A stretch of DNA of 64,000 nucleotides from Luteolibacter arcticus (lineage in GTDB: Bacteria; Verrucomicrobiota; Verrucomicrobiia; Verrucomicrobiales; Akkermansiaceae). A program made the position numbers and the translations under genes. The notes beneath the pieces were generated by a model. That model was not told where the DNA came from and made no database searches. It worked only from the letters and a program-made list of their open reading frames with translations. The stretch lies in NCBI RefSeq assembly GCF_025950235.1, contig NZ_JAPDDT010000020.1:39071-103070 (forward strand), given 5' to 3'. Shown piece by piece: positions 8,612 to 17,615 of this stretch. Numbering within the stretch: position 1 is the first letter of the stretch; every line of letters begins with the position of its first letter.

Positions 8612-11149
8612 ATGTTTTCCCGACGAGAATTCCTACGTCGTGCCGGCCTGCTTTCCGGCGGGCTGGGTGCTGCGTCCGTGGTGCCGCCGTCGATCCTCAA
8701 GGCCATGGCCATCGAGCCGGCGGCAGGCAGCACCTTCCTGGATGCGGAGCACGTGGTCATCTTGATGCAGGAGAACCGCTCGTTTGATCATGCGCTCGGC
8801 GCGCTGCGCGGGGTGCGGGGCTTCGATGACCCGCGGGCGATCACGATCCCAGGGGGCAAGCCGGTCTGGCTGCAGACGGATGTGAACGGCGACACCTATG
8901 CGCCCTTCGGATTGAAAATCCACGAATCGAACTCCACCTGGATGAGCTGCCTGCCCCATGACCGGCGCTCGGAGGTCGCCGCTGGCAATCACGGCAAGCA
9001 CGACCGTTGGCTGCCGGTTATGCAATCCGGGATCGAGGAGTACGAGCACATGCCGCTCACGCTTGGGTACTACGACCGCGGGGACATTCCCTTTTACTAT
9101 GCCTTCGCGGACGCATTCACGGTGTGCGACCAGCATTTCTGCTCGGTGCAGACCTCCACGACGCCGAACCGGCTGTATCTGTGGACGGGGACCAGTCGCG
9201 ATCCCCGCGATCCGGCGGCAGAGGCCCTGCTGAGCAATGGGCAGGCCGATCACGATACGCATCCGGATTGGCCGACTTTCCCGGAGCGGCTGGAGGAGCA
9301 CGGGATCGCGTGGAAGATCTATCAGAATGAGGTCGATTTTCCGACCGGGCTGTCGCCGGTCGCTGCGTCATGGCTGGGGAACTTCGGGGACAATCCCATG
9401 GAGTATTTCGCCCAGTATCATGTGGAGTTTTCGCCCGCGCGGGTGGCCGGCCTCAAGTCCCGGCTGGAGTTTATGCAAGGGCAGCTTGAGGCACCCGTGG
9501 AGGGGCCGCTTGCTCCGGAAGAGTCGGTAACCCGGCGAGAGGAAATCGAGCGCAAGATCGCCGCGGTTTCTGCGGAGCTGGAGCGCTGCTCCCCGGAGAA
9601 TTTCGCCAAGCTCCCACGGCGGGAGCAGAGCCTCCACCGCAAGGCTTTCACCACGAACACCGGCGATCCGGCCTATCGCGAGCTGGCGACGCTGAGCTAT
9701 CTGGAAGGAGAGCTGCAGCGTGAGGTGCAGATCCCCGCCCGCGACGTGCTCCATCAGTTCCGCAGGGATGTGGATGAAGGAACGCTGCCATGCGTGTCGT
9801 GGCTCGTGGCCCCGGAGAATTTCTCCGATCACCCGTCCGCGCCGTGGTATGGGGCGTGGTACGTTTCCGAGGTGCTGGAAATCCTCACGAAGAATCCGGA
9901 GGTGTGGAAGAAGACGATCTTCATCCTGACCTACGACGAGAACGACGGCTACTACGACCACGTCCCGCCCTTCGTTCCTCCTCATCCCGACTTCGCGGGC
10001 AGCGGCGTGGCATCCCCGGAGATCGATACGCGGCTGGAATTCGATGCCCACGGGAACCCGCTCGGACTCGGCTATCGCGTGCCGATGGTGATTGCCTCGC
10101 CATGGAGCCGCGGTGGGAACGTCTGTTCGCAGGTGTTCGACCACACCTCGGTGCTGCAATTCCTGGAGATCTTCCTCAGCCACAAGACCAAGAAGGAGAT
10201 CCGTGAGACGAACATCGGGCCTTGGCGGCGTGCAATCTGTGGCGACCTGACGTCCGCCTTCCGCCCCCATGGCGGCGAGTGCGATGTGAATCCACTGCCG
10301 TTGCAGCGCGATGCCTTCGTGGAGGGGATTCACCGCGCCGGGTTCATGGAGCCGCCGGTGGGATTCAAGGCCTTGGACAAGGAGGCCATTCGCGATGTGC
10401 TGGAGCGACCGCTGTCCTCGGCCCATCTCCCGCGGCAGGAACCGGGGATGAGGCTTTCCTGTGCCTTGCCCTACGAACTCCGCGCCGAAGGCCGGCTGAA
10501 CCGGCAGGCGGGTGTCTTTTCCGTCACCTTCGAGTCCGTGGAGAACCGGGGGAAGGGAGTGGGTGCTCCTTTCCATGTCTATGCTCCCGGGCAAACGCTG
10601 CCCGATGATGTGGAGACCTACACGGATGCCCCTGCGCCGATGGAAGAAGTGCGGCGCTGGTCCTTCGCGGTGAGCGCCGGTGGCAAGGTGGAATACACGT
10701 GGCCGTTGGCGATGTTTGAGGGTGGCTACTACTTCCTTCGTACTTACGGACCCAATGGCTTCTTCCGCGAGTATCAGGGCGATGCCACGGATCCCGATCT
10801 CGCCATCTCGTCCGAATACTCCGGAGGTCGTCTCGTTTTCCGTTTCTCGAATGCGAGCGGTGAGGCTCGGGAAGTGGTGATCACGGACCGAGCTTACGGC
10901 GCCGCTGACCTGCGCCGCGTCGTGGGGCTGGGCGCGACCGAGACCCTGCCGCTGGATCTAACAGCCAGTCATCGCTGGTATGACCTGGAAGTCACGATCG
11001 CAGGGGCTGCCCGCTTTTTCCGTCGATACGCAGGACGCGTCGAAACCGGTGAGCCGGGAATGAGCGATCCGCTGATCGGCCGGAACGGCATCGTCACCGC
11101 TGGGATCGAACGAGTGCCGCCCGCCGATCCGCCGCAGAGGAGGGACTGA
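8612..11149 (+). CDS. Phosphocholine-specific phospholipase C-type phosphoesterase, Tat-exported
   Basis: This 845-residue protein opens with a twin-arginine signal (MFSRREFLRRAGLLSGGLGA). The phosphoesterase domain carries MQENRSFDHALGALRGVRGF, CSVQTSTTPNR and TYDENDGYYDHVPPF, hallmarks of the acid phosphatase/PlcC family. The C-terminal part (about 630-830) shows two beta-sandwich repeats of the type that follows the catalytic domain in phosphocholine-specific phospholipase C. The enzyme hydrolyses phosphatidylcholine or related phosphodiesters outside the cytoplasm; the exact headgroup is inferred from domain order. A helical insert at about 285-340 is rich in Glu and Arg. The gene is monocistronic, divergent from the S41 protease and convergent with clpX. 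Confidence 0.88.
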   Translation: MFSRREFLRRAGLLSGGLGAASVVPPSILKAMAIEPAAGSTFLDAEHVVILMQENRSFDHALGALRGVRGFDDPRAITIPGGKPVWLQTDVNGDTYAPFGLKIHESNSTWMSCLPHDRRSEVAAGNHGKHDRWLPVMQSGIEEYEHMPLTLGYYDRGDIPFYYAFADAFTVCDQHFCSVQTSTTPNRLYLWTGTSRDPRDPAAEALLSNGQADHDTHPDWPTFPERLEEHGIAWKIYQNEVDFPTGLSPVAASWLGNFGDNPMEYFAQYHVEFSPARVAGLKSRLEFMQGQLEAPVEGPLAPEESVTRREEIERKIAAVSAELERCSPENFAKLPRREQSLHRKAFTTNTGDPAYRELATLSYLEGELQREVQIPARDVLHQFRRDVDEGTLPCVSWLVAPENFSDHPSAPWYGAWYVSEVLEILTKNPEVWKKTIFILTYDENDGYYDHVPPFVPPHPDFAGSGVASPEIDTRLEFDAHGNPLGLGYRVPMVIASPWSRGGNVCSQVFDHTSVLQFLEIFLSHKTKKEIRETNIGPWRRAICGDLTSAFRPHGGECDVNPLPLQRDAFVEGIHRAGFMEPPVGFKALDKEAIRDVLERPLSSAHLPRQEPGMRLSCALPYELRAEGRLNRQAGVFSVTFESVENRGKGVGAPFHVYAPGQTLPDDVETYTDAPAPMEEVRRWSFAVSAGGKVEYTWPLAMFEGGYYFLRTYGPNGFFREYQGDATDPDLAISSEYSGGRLVFRFSNASGEAREVVITDRAYGAADLRRVVGLGATETLPLDLTASHRWYDLEVTIAGAARFFRRYAGRVETGEPGMSDPLIGRNGIVTAGIERVPPADPPQRRD

Positions 11150-11189
11150 GGCGCGATGAGTGCTCTGATGCCGCCGGTTATCTACCTTG

Positions 11190-11224
11190 AAACAAAAACG
11201 GAGTGATCGTTTCCGATCACCCCG
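11190..11224 (-). terminator. Rho-independent terminator of clpX
   Basis: An 11-base stem with one mismatch (11199-11209 with 11214-11224) surrounds a 4-base loop. On the minus strand it is followed by TTTTTGTTT. It lies 14 bases beyond the clpX stop and can serve only the minus strand efficiently. Confidence 0.8.
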
Positions 11225-11237
11225 CTGTGCAAATCAA

Positions 11238-12518
11238 TCACGCCGCGTCCTTGTCCGCGCGCTTGCGCCGCATCAGCGGCGGGCGTTCGCCGAGGACGAC
11301 CGGGCGGTTGATGGTGATGGCCTCGATGTCGCCCTTGGACGGCACCTCGTACATCACATCCAGCATCAGCCGTTCGAAGATGGAGCGCAGGGCGCGGGCA
11401 CCGGTGCCGCGGCGGACCGCTTCCTCGGCGAGGGCGCGCAGGGCATCGCGGGTCACGCGGAGCTTCACGCTGTTGAGGGCGAGCTGCTTGCCATACTGCT
11501 TCACCAGCGCGTTCTTCGGCTCGGTGAGGATCGAGATGAGCTCGTCCTCGGTGAGCTTGCGGAGGGCGGAAATGACGGGCAGGCGGCCGATGAATTCGGG
11601 GATCAGGCCGAAGTGCAGCAGGTCTTCCGGCTCGGTCAGGTCGAGCACGTTACCGGTGGAGGACTTCACTTCCTCCACGGTGCCGTGGAAGCCGAGCGTG
11701 CTGCGGCCGAGGCGGCGCTCGATGATGTCTTCCAAGCCGACGAAAGCGCCGCCGCAGACGAAGAGGATCTTCTCGGTATTGACCTGGATGTACTCCTGCT
11801 GCGGGTGCTTGCGGCCCCCTTGCGGCGGGACGTTGCAGATGGTTCCTTCGAGGATCTTCAGCAGCGCCTGTTGGACTCCTTCACCGGACACATCGCGGGT
11901 GATCGAGACGTTTTCGGTCTTGCGGCCGATCTTGTCGATTTCGTCCACGTAGATGATGCCGCGCTCGGCGCGTTCGACATCGAAGTCGGAGGCTTGAAGC
12001 AAGCGCAGGATGATGTTTTCCACGTCCTCGCCGACGTAGCCGGCTTCGGTGAGTGTGGTCGCATCGACGATGCAGAAAGGGACATCGAGCAAGCGCGCGA
12101 GCGTGCGGGCAAGCAGGGTCTTGCCGGAGCCGGTGGGGCCCAGCAGCAGGACGTTCGACTTCTCGATTTCCACGCCGGCGAATTCCTCAGGGAGGGCCGC
12201 CTGGTCCTGGCGGAGGCGCTGGTAGTGGTTGTAGACCGCGACCGACAGCACCTTCTTGGCGTGGTCCTGGCCGATGACGAATTCATCGAGGCGGGCGCGC
12301 AACTCGGCGGGCGAGGGCAGGCGCTTGTTGCTCTGCTGGCCGCGGCGGCTCTTGGAGGACTTGGTGGCTCCTTCGGCGAGTTCCTTGTCGAGGATGTTCG
12401 AGCAAACCTCGACACACTCGTTGCAGATGTACACGCCCGGGCCGGCGATTAGCTTTTTGACCTCCGAGTGGCTCTTGCCACAGAAGGAACACATCGTCAG
12501 ATTGGAAGCTCGTGCCAT
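11238..12518 (-). CDS. clpX: ATP-dependent Clp protease ATP-binding subunit ClpX
   Basis: The 426-residue protein has the N-terminal C4 zinc domain (Cys10, Cys13, Cys32, Cys35), Walker A GPTGSGKT, Walker B IIYVDEIDKI and the GYVGEDVE pore loop. ClpX unfolds tagged substrates and feeds them to ClpP. It lies 72 bases downstream of clpP on the same strand, with a strong hairpin in the gap, and ends at a terminator. A short Arg/Lys/Ser-rich linker (SSKSRRGQQSNKR) after the zinc domain is longer than usual. Order and length are otherwise standard. Confidence 0.97.
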   Translation of the reverse strand: MARASNLTMCSFCGKSHSEVKKLIAGPGVYICNECVEVCSNILDKELAEGATKSSKSRRGQQSNKRLPSPAELRARLDEFVIGQDHAKKVLSVAVYNHYQRLRQDQAALPEEFAGVEIEKSNVLLLGPTGSGKTLLARTLARLLDVPFCIVDATTLTEAGYVGEDVENIILRLLQASDFDVERAERGIIYVDEIDKIGRKTENVSITRDVSGEGVQQALLKILEGTICNVPPQGGRKHPQQEYIQVNTEKILFVCGGAFVGLEDIIERRLGRSTLGFHGTVEEVKSSTGNVLDLTEPEDLLHFGLIPEFIGRLPVISALRKLTEDELISILTEPKNALVKQYGKQLALNSVKLRVTRDALRALAEEAVRRGTGARALRSIFERLMLDVMYEVPSKGDIEAITINRPVVLGERPPLMRRKRADKDAA

Positions 12519-12542
12519 AGGGGTGCCGGGTTGTAAAAGCAG

Positions 12543-12572
12543 CAGGCGCCGGGCCGAAAAGCCCGACGCCTG
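12543..12572. other. Strong hairpin between clpP and clpX
   Basis: CAGGCGcCGGGC at 12543-12554 pairs with GCCCGaCGCCTG at 12561-12572 (one mismatch, 6-base loop). On the minus strand it is not followed by a clean T-run, so it may be a partial terminator or an RNA-processing or stability element that sets clpX levels relative to clpP. Confidence 0.55.
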
Positions 12573-12590
12573 AACTTAGCGGAAAAGACC

Positions 12591-13283
12591 TCAGACGTCG
12601 TCCTTTTTTCCGTCATTCGTCTCGGCGAGGGCGGCAATGACGTCGGGAAGCTGCTTTCGGCTTTCCAACACCTTGTCCACCAAGCCATAGGCGACGGATT
12701 CCTCGGCCGACATGTAATTGTCACGATCCGAATCGTGTTCGATCTGCTCGATGCTCTTGCCAGTGTGCTTGGCAAGGATGCCGTTGAGGCGCTTTTTCAG
12801 GTTGAACATGAACCCGATCGTGCGCTCCACGTCGGAGGCGGTGCCTTGCGCGCCGCCGGAGACCTGGTGGATCATCACGTGGGAATTCGGCAGGCAGAAT
12901 CGCTTGCCCTTGGTCCCCGCGGTGAGCAGCACCGAGCCCATCGAGGCGGCGATGCCGATGCAGTAGGTATTCACGTCGCAGGTCATGAACTGCATCGTGT
13001 CATACATCGCCAGACCGGCGGTCACGGAGCCGCCGGGGCTGTTGATGTAGATGTGAATGTCCTTCTTCGGGTCCTGCATTTGCAGGAAAAGAAGCTGGGC
13101 GATCACCGAGTTGGCGACGAAGTCGTCGATCGGTGTGCCGATGAAGATGATGCGGTCCTTGAGGAGCCGCGAATAAATGTCAAAGGAACGCTCGCCGCGG
13201 CCATCCTGCTCGATGACCACGGGGACGTAGTAGCTGTTCTGCGGTGCTCCGCCGGCGCGGATCACGTTCGGAAAATCACTCAT
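12591..13283 (-). CDS. clpP: ATP-dependent Clp protease proteolytic subunit ClpP
   Basis: The ATG at 13283 gives a 230-residue protein starting MSDFPNVIRAGG. The catalytic Ser115 lies in GIAASMGSVLL and His139 in VMIHQ; the Asp lies in the HDSDRDNYMSAEE stretch. INSPGGSV is the oligomer contact region. ClpP forms the double heptameric protease barrel used by ClpX. Its start lies inside the last codons of tig (ATGAGTGA, an 8-base overlap), so translation is very probably coupled. An in-frame ATG at 13298 is an alternative start. Confidence 0.97.
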   Translation of the reverse strand: MSDFPNVIRAGGAPQNSYYVPVVIEQDGRGERSFDIYSRLLKDRIIFIGTPIDDFVANSVIAQLLFLQMQDPKKDIHIYINSPGGSVTAGLAMYDTMQFMTCDVNTYCIGIAASMGSVLLTAGTKGKRFCLPNSHVMIHQVSGGAQGTASDVERTIGFMFNLKKRLNGILAKHTGKSIEQIEHDSDRDNYMSAEESVAYGLVDKVLESRKQLPDVIAALAETNDGKKDDV

Positions 13284-14607
13284 TGGAAGTCTGTTCATCT
13301 GGAACTTCCTCGACGGTGGCGTGCTCCAGCACGAAGTCAATGGCCTTGCCCACCAGCATCGAGTTGCGGATTCCGGGGAGGCGGCCGCCACGCTGGAGGT
13401 CCTTGATGAACTTCTTCGGGTTCTCCTTCCGCTGTTGGGCGATCATCGCGAGGTGGTTCACCAGTTCGTTGTCGCTGACCGCGATGCCCTCGTTGCGGGC
13501 GATTTCCTGGAGGATGAAGTTGGTCTTCAGGTTCGTGCGGGCCTGATCGCCGGCGGTGGCGATGATCTCGCCCTGTTGGGCTTCGATCTCCTCCTGGGTC
13601 ATGCCGGACTTCATGCCGCGCTCGACGAGTGCGTCGGCCTGGCCCTGGGTCTCGTGGCGGAGCAGGTCATCCGGCAGGTCGAAGTCGACCAGCGAATTGA
13701 AGTGCTCGACGATCTGGTTGACCTTGTAGTCGTCGATGCGGCGGCGCTTCTCGATTTCGATCTGCTGCTTGGCGAGGCCGCGCAGTTCCTCGACGGTCTT
13801 GCCGCCGGTGATCTTGGCGGCGAACTCGTCATTCAGCTCGGGCAGCACGGCCTGCTTGAGGCCCTTGAGGGCGACGTGGAAGACGACTTCCTTGCCGCGC
13901 AGGTCGGAAAGCGGGAAGTCTTCCGGGATGGTGAGGGCGATGTCCTTGGTGTCGCCGGTGCTGAGGCCGGTGACTTGGGCGGAAAAGCCGGGCAGGAAGC
14001 TGTTTTCATCCAGCTTGAGCCAGAAGCCCTCGCGGCCGCCGAGGTAGCCGGCTGGCTTGCCGAGTGCTTCTTCGAGCGGCTGGCCGTCGAGGCTGGAGGT
14101 AAAGTCGATCACCGCGAGGTCGCCCGTTTCGGCGGCGCGGCCTTCGATGTCGGAGTAGTCGGCGAAGCGCTCGCGCAGGCCTTCCAGCTGGGCATCGATC
14201 TCCGCGTCGGTGACTTCGGTGGAAGGAGCCTTCACCGGGATGCCCTTGTAGTTGGGCAGCGCCACTTCCGGGGCGAGGGTGAGGGTGGCGTTGAAGGTGA
14301 TGGTGCCGTCCGCGTTGTGGGCCAGATTCTGCGGGATGCCGAAATTCAGCACCTTGAGAGCCTCCTGGCGCAGCGCCTCGTCATAGGCCTGGCGGACCAA
14401 GCGGTCATCGAGTTCCTCGACGATGGCGGTCTGGAATTTCTTCTCGATGACGTTCTTGGGCGCCTTGCCCGGGCGGAAGCCGGGGATGCGGGCCTGGGCG
14501 GTATAGCCGGAAACGATCTTCGCGCGTTCGCTCTGCACGGTTTCCGAGGGGACTTGGACGCGCAGCGTGGCGAGGCAGTTCGGCTGCTTTTCAACGGTGA
14601 TGTTCAT
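13276..14607 (-). CDS. tig: Trigger factor (ribosome-associated chaperone/PPIase)
   Basis: The 443-residue protein has the three trigger-factor domains: a ribosome-binding N-terminus with the loop GFRPGKAPKNVIEKKF (the GFRxGKxP signature), a central FKBP-like PPIase domain at about 155-240, and a long helical C-terminal domain. It binds near the ribosome exit tunnel at L23 and shields nascent chains. It is the first gene of the tig-clpP-clpX cluster, a conserved arrangement, and overlaps clpP by 8 bases. A promoter-like pair lies 37 bases upstream. Confidence 0.96.
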   Translation of the reverse strand: MNITVEKQPNCLATLRVQVPSETVQSERAKIVSGYTAQARIPGFRPGKAPKNVIEKKFQTAIVEELDDRLVRQAYDEALRQEALKVLNFGIPQNLAHNADGTITFNATLTLAPEVALPNYKGIPVKAPSTEVTDAEIDAQLEGLRERFADYSDIEGRAAETGDLAVIDFTSSLDGQPLEEALGKPAGYLGGREGFWLKLDENSFLPGFSAQVTGLSTGDTKDIALTIPEDFPLSDLRGKEVVFHVALKGLKQAVLPELNDEFAAKITGGKTVEELRGLAKQQIEIEKRRRIDDYKVNQIVEHFNSLVDFDLPDDLLRHETQGQADALVERGMKSGMTQEEIEAQQGEIIATAGDQARTNLKTNFILQEIARNEGIAVSDNELVNHLAMIAQQRKENPKKFIKDLQRGGRLPGIRNSMLVGKAIDFVLEHATVEEVPDEQTSNE

Positions 14608-14643
14608 GGCGGAAAGGGCTGGTCCGGACTCGCCGGGGGCGGG

Positions 14644-14673
14644 AAGCTAAGGGGGGCGTCCGTTCCTTGTCAA
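14644..14673 (-). promoter_or_regulatory. Candidate sigma-70-type promoter for tig-clpP-clpX
   Basis: On the minus strand, TTGACA (14673-14668) is followed after 18 bases by TAGCTT (14649-14644), 36 bases before the tig start codon. The -35 box is perfect; the -10 box is weak. Confidence 0.4.
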
Positions 14674-14762
14674 AGCGAAGGTGCGGGCGTTAGGGACGGC
14701 GCTTTCAGACATGGTCCTTGACGGCCCCTGCCCATAAAAGGTTCCATGCGTTCCGTTAGCCG

Positions 14763-17174
14763 ATGCACATGGATATTCAACCCCTCCTTACTAATCGGGG
14801 CCTCGCCTCGCTTGCCCGCCGGATTTTCCTGGCGGCGCTGTTCTTTCTGGGCTTTGCCGCCAGCCCGGCGGAGGCGCAGGATATCGAAGGCAAAAAAGTC
14901 TCGGAGGTGGCTATCAGCTACAACGGTGCGGCGGGGATCGATGAGGCGCGTTTGCGCAACTTCATCTCGACCCGTGCCGGCGAGACCTATCGCAGCGAGA
15001 AGATCGATGGCGATATCAAGTCGCTCTACGAATCCGGTCTGGTCAACGACGTCCGCGTGCTGGCCGAGCCGGCCGGCGAGTCGGTGAAGGTGATTTTCGA
15101 GGTCGCCACCCGCGGCCAGATCGTGGCGGTCGGCTTCACCGGCAACACGGTATTCAGCGACACCAAGCTCGCGAAGGAGACCAAGCTCAAGGTTGGCGGC
15201 GCGCTCAGCGACGACGCGATCCTGAGCGCCCGCCGGAATCTGGAAGCCTACTACCGCGGCTACGGCTACCCAGACGTGAGCATCTCCCACCGCACCCAGG
15301 CGAGCGAGTCCGGTACCGGCGAGGACCTGATCTTCATCATCGACGAAGGCGGCAAGAACGAGATCCGCGACATCCGCTTCGAGGGCAACACCGTTTACGA
15401 CAGTCGCACCCTGCGCAAGCAGATGAAGGTGAAGGAAAAGGGCTTCTTCTCGTGGATCAGCAAGTCCGGCCGCTTCGAGGTCGACCAGCTCGATACCGAC
15501 CTCGAGGCCGTCCTCGACTACTACCGCAGCCACGGCTACCTGCGCGCCAGCAGCCCCGGCGTTCGCCGCGATCCGGTCGGTGATGGCCGCGTCGATCTGG
15601 TCATCCCGATCAATGAAGGTGCGAAGTACACCGTGGCCGGCGTCGGCTTCGGCCGCATGACCGTCTTCAAGCCCGAGGAACTCTACCCGGCGCTCTCGCT
15701 CAACGGCGGCGACGGCTACTCCTCCAAGAAGATGCGGGACGACATCAAGATGATCCGCAGCTACTACGGCTCCCGCGGCTACGCCGATGCGACCGTGACC
15801 CCGGACATCCGCGATGCCGGTCCGAACCAGGTCAACATCGTCTACCGCATCACCGAAGGCTCCCGCTACCGCGTCGGCCGCGTGAACATCGGCGGCAACA
15901 CCAAGACCCAGGACAAGGTCATCCGCCGTGAAATGCCGCTCAAGCCCGGCGACTGGTTCAACTCGGTGGAACTCGACACGGCCAAGGCCCGCCTTGAGAA
16001 CCTGCAGTATTTCAACAGCGTCCAAGTGGACTCCAGCGACGGCCGTGGCGGCTACCGCGACATCGACGTGCTGGTGGACGAGCGCCGCACCGGCTCGATC
16101 AGCGCGGGTATCGGCTTCAGCTCGATCGACAGCATCGTGGGCTTCATCAATCTGGAGCAGACGAACTTCGACATCATGAACCCATGGGCGTTCACGGGTG
16201 CTGGCCAGCGCTTCGGCATGAACCTCCGCCTCGGCTCCGAGCGCACCGACTTCAGCGTCTCGCTGGTCGAGCCTTGGTTCATGGACAAGCAGCTCGCGCT
16301 TGGCGGCGAACTCTTCTACAAGGACTCGCAATACTACTCCGACTTCTACGAGCAGACGAATGCCGGTGCCGCGATGTTCGTCCGCAAGCCGCTGGGTGAA
16401 AAATCCTACGTGAAGCTGGAATACCGCCTCGAGAACGTCGAGATCGAGACCGAGTCGTCCGTCCAGACGCTCACCAATGCCTACCTCACGAACAATCCGA
16501 CCTTCCCGGTCAGCCCGGCCAATCCTTACCCGCGCCCCTCGCTGCTCGATGAAAACGGCGACTTCGTTCGCAGCGCGCTCGGCCTGAATTACGTTTACGA
16601 CAGCCGCGACGCGGTCATCGAGACCCGCAGCGGCGAGAAGCTCGACATCGGCCTGCAGTTTGCCGGTTCGGTCCTCGGTGGCGACGTGGATATCTTCGCG
16701 CTCTCCCTTCAGGGCCAGAAGTATTGGAACCTGGCTTGGGACTCGATCCTCTCCCTCAACGGCGAACTTGCCTTCGTCGATTCCACTAGCGACGAGGTGC
16801 CGATCTTCGACCGCCTCTTCCTCGGTGGTGGCCGCACCCTTCGCGGCTTTGAGTTCCGCGACGTGGGTCCCCGCGATGTGGTGACCGGCGAAGTGGTGGG
16901 TGGCCAGTCGCTCGGCTTCCTCTCCGCGGAATACACCATCCCGGTGATCGACAACGTCCGCGCGGCGGTCTTCTACGACCTCGGCTTCGTCAACGACGGC
17001 GCCTGGGATCCAAGCCCGAGCGACCTCTACCACGACTTCGGTGTCGGCGTCCGCCTCAAGCTCCCGATCAGCCCGGTGCCGATTGCGCTCGACTACGCGG
17101 TGCCAATCGACAGCCCGGATCCCGTCGCGGACAAGGGTGGTCAGTTCAACTTCTATCTGAACTACCAGTATTGA
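14763..17174 (+). CDS. bamA: Outer-membrane protein assembly factor BamA
   Basis: The 803-residue protein has a signal peptide (to about residue 39, cleavage near AEAQD), five POTRA repeats at about 40-420 (for example VGFTGNTVFSDTKL, IRFEGNTVYDSRTL, VNIGGNTKTQDKVI), and a 16-strand Omp85 barrel. The barrel carries FLGGGRTLRGFEFRDVGP, the conserved VRGF-like L6 loop motif, here LRGF. The C-terminus ends in an aromatic residue (LNYQY), as expected for outer-membrane insertion. BamA inserts beta-barrels into the outer membrane and implies a diderm envelope. It is divergent from tig and followed by a clear terminator. An ATG at 14769 is an alternative start. Confidence 0.95.
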   Translation: MHMDIQPLLTNRGLASLARRIFLAALFFLGFAASPAEAQDIEGKKVSEVAISYNGAAGIDEARLRNFISTRAGETYRSEKIDGDIKSLYESGLVNDVRVLAEPAGESVKVIFEVATRGQIVAVGFTGNTVFSDTKLAKETKLKVGGALSDDAILSARRNLEAYYRGYGYPDVSISHRTQASESGTGEDLIFIIDEGGKNEIRDIRFEGNTVYDSRTLRKQMKVKEKGFFSWISKSGRFEVDQLDTDLEAVLDYYRSHGYLRASSPGVRRDPVGDGRVDLVIPINEGAKYTVAGVGFGRMTVFKPEELYPALSLNGGDGYSSKKMRDDIKMIRSYYGSRGYADATVTPDIRDAGPNQVNIVYRITEGSRYRVGRVNIGGNTKTQDKVIRREMPLKPGDWFNSVELDTAKARLENLQYFNSVQVDSSDGRGGYRDIDVLVDERRTGSISAGIGFSSIDSIVGFINLEQTNFDIMNPWAFTGAGQRFGMNLRLGSERTDFSVSLVEPWFMDKQLALGGELFYKDSQYYSDFYEQTNAGAAMFVRKPLGEKSYVKLEYRLENVEIETESSVQTLTNAYLTNNPTFPVSPANPYPRPSLLDENGDFVRSALGLNYVYDSRDAVIETRSGEKLDIGLQFAGSVLGGDVDIFALSLQGQKYWNLAWDSILSLNGELAFVDSTSDEVPIFDRLFLGGGRTLRGFEFRDVGPRDVVTGEVVGGQSLGFLSAEYTIPVIDNVRAAVFYDLGFVNDGAWDPSPSDLYHDFGVGVRLKLPISPVPIALDYAVPIDSPDPVADKGGQFNFYLNYQY

Positions 17175-17208
17175 GCTGGGCTTAACTCGCTAAGACGAAC
17201 TTCAGAAA

Positions 17209-17237
17209 AGGCCGGGGGAGACCCCGGCCTCTTTTTT
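17209..17237 (+). terminator. Rho-independent terminator of bamA
   Basis: A perfect 9-base stem (17209-17217 with 17222-17230) closed by a GAGA tetraloop is followed by CTTTTTT, 35 bases beyond the bamA stop. Confidence 0.9.
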
Positions 17238-17278
17238 ATAGCCTGGGTCCGGTCGGTTGGAGCGGCTCGCCTACAGGG

Positions 17279-17587
17279 TATGTAGTCCCGGCTTCAGCCC
17301 AATGCCTTTAAGGATTGGACGCTCGGAGCGAGAACCGAGGATCAGGTTGGGATTGATTTCCCGCGGATTGCGCGGATAGCACGGATGGAGAAAGTAGCAC
17401 CGGGAGCAATAGCCGGGAGCTTGAAGGCATCTGGTTCGATATTTTCAATATCTCTTATTATCAGCGATATCCGCGTAATCCGCGGTGATGCTTTTTTCCA
17501 GTCCTTAAAGGCATTGGGCTTCAGCCGGGCTGAACGAGGATGAGAGCCTGCATTTCCAGCGTGTCCGGCTGAAGCCGGGACTACATA
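17279..17587. repeat. Nested inverted-repeat element, about 310 bases, non-coding
   Basis: The outer arms are a perfect 21-base inverted repeat (17279-17299 and 17567-17587, core GTAGTCCCGGCTTCAGCC). A second pair, 17287-17314 and 17502-17529, matches in 25 of 28 positions. A third pair near 17361-17378 and 17469-17485 shares CCGCGGATT and GCGGATA. The whole stretch can fold into one long stepped hairpin. It carries no credible gene and lies between the convergent bamA and ygfZ genes. A MITE-like or REP-type dispersed element is the simplest explanation. Confidence 0.7.
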
Positions 17588-17615
17588 CAACTTGGATCGT
17601 GGCTGCTGAGGCGGA

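Noticed and set aside
14670..17033. A 787-codon open frame opposite bamA
   Set aside because: Antisense shadow of bamA, rich in Asp/Val/Ala/Gly with no recognisable domain.
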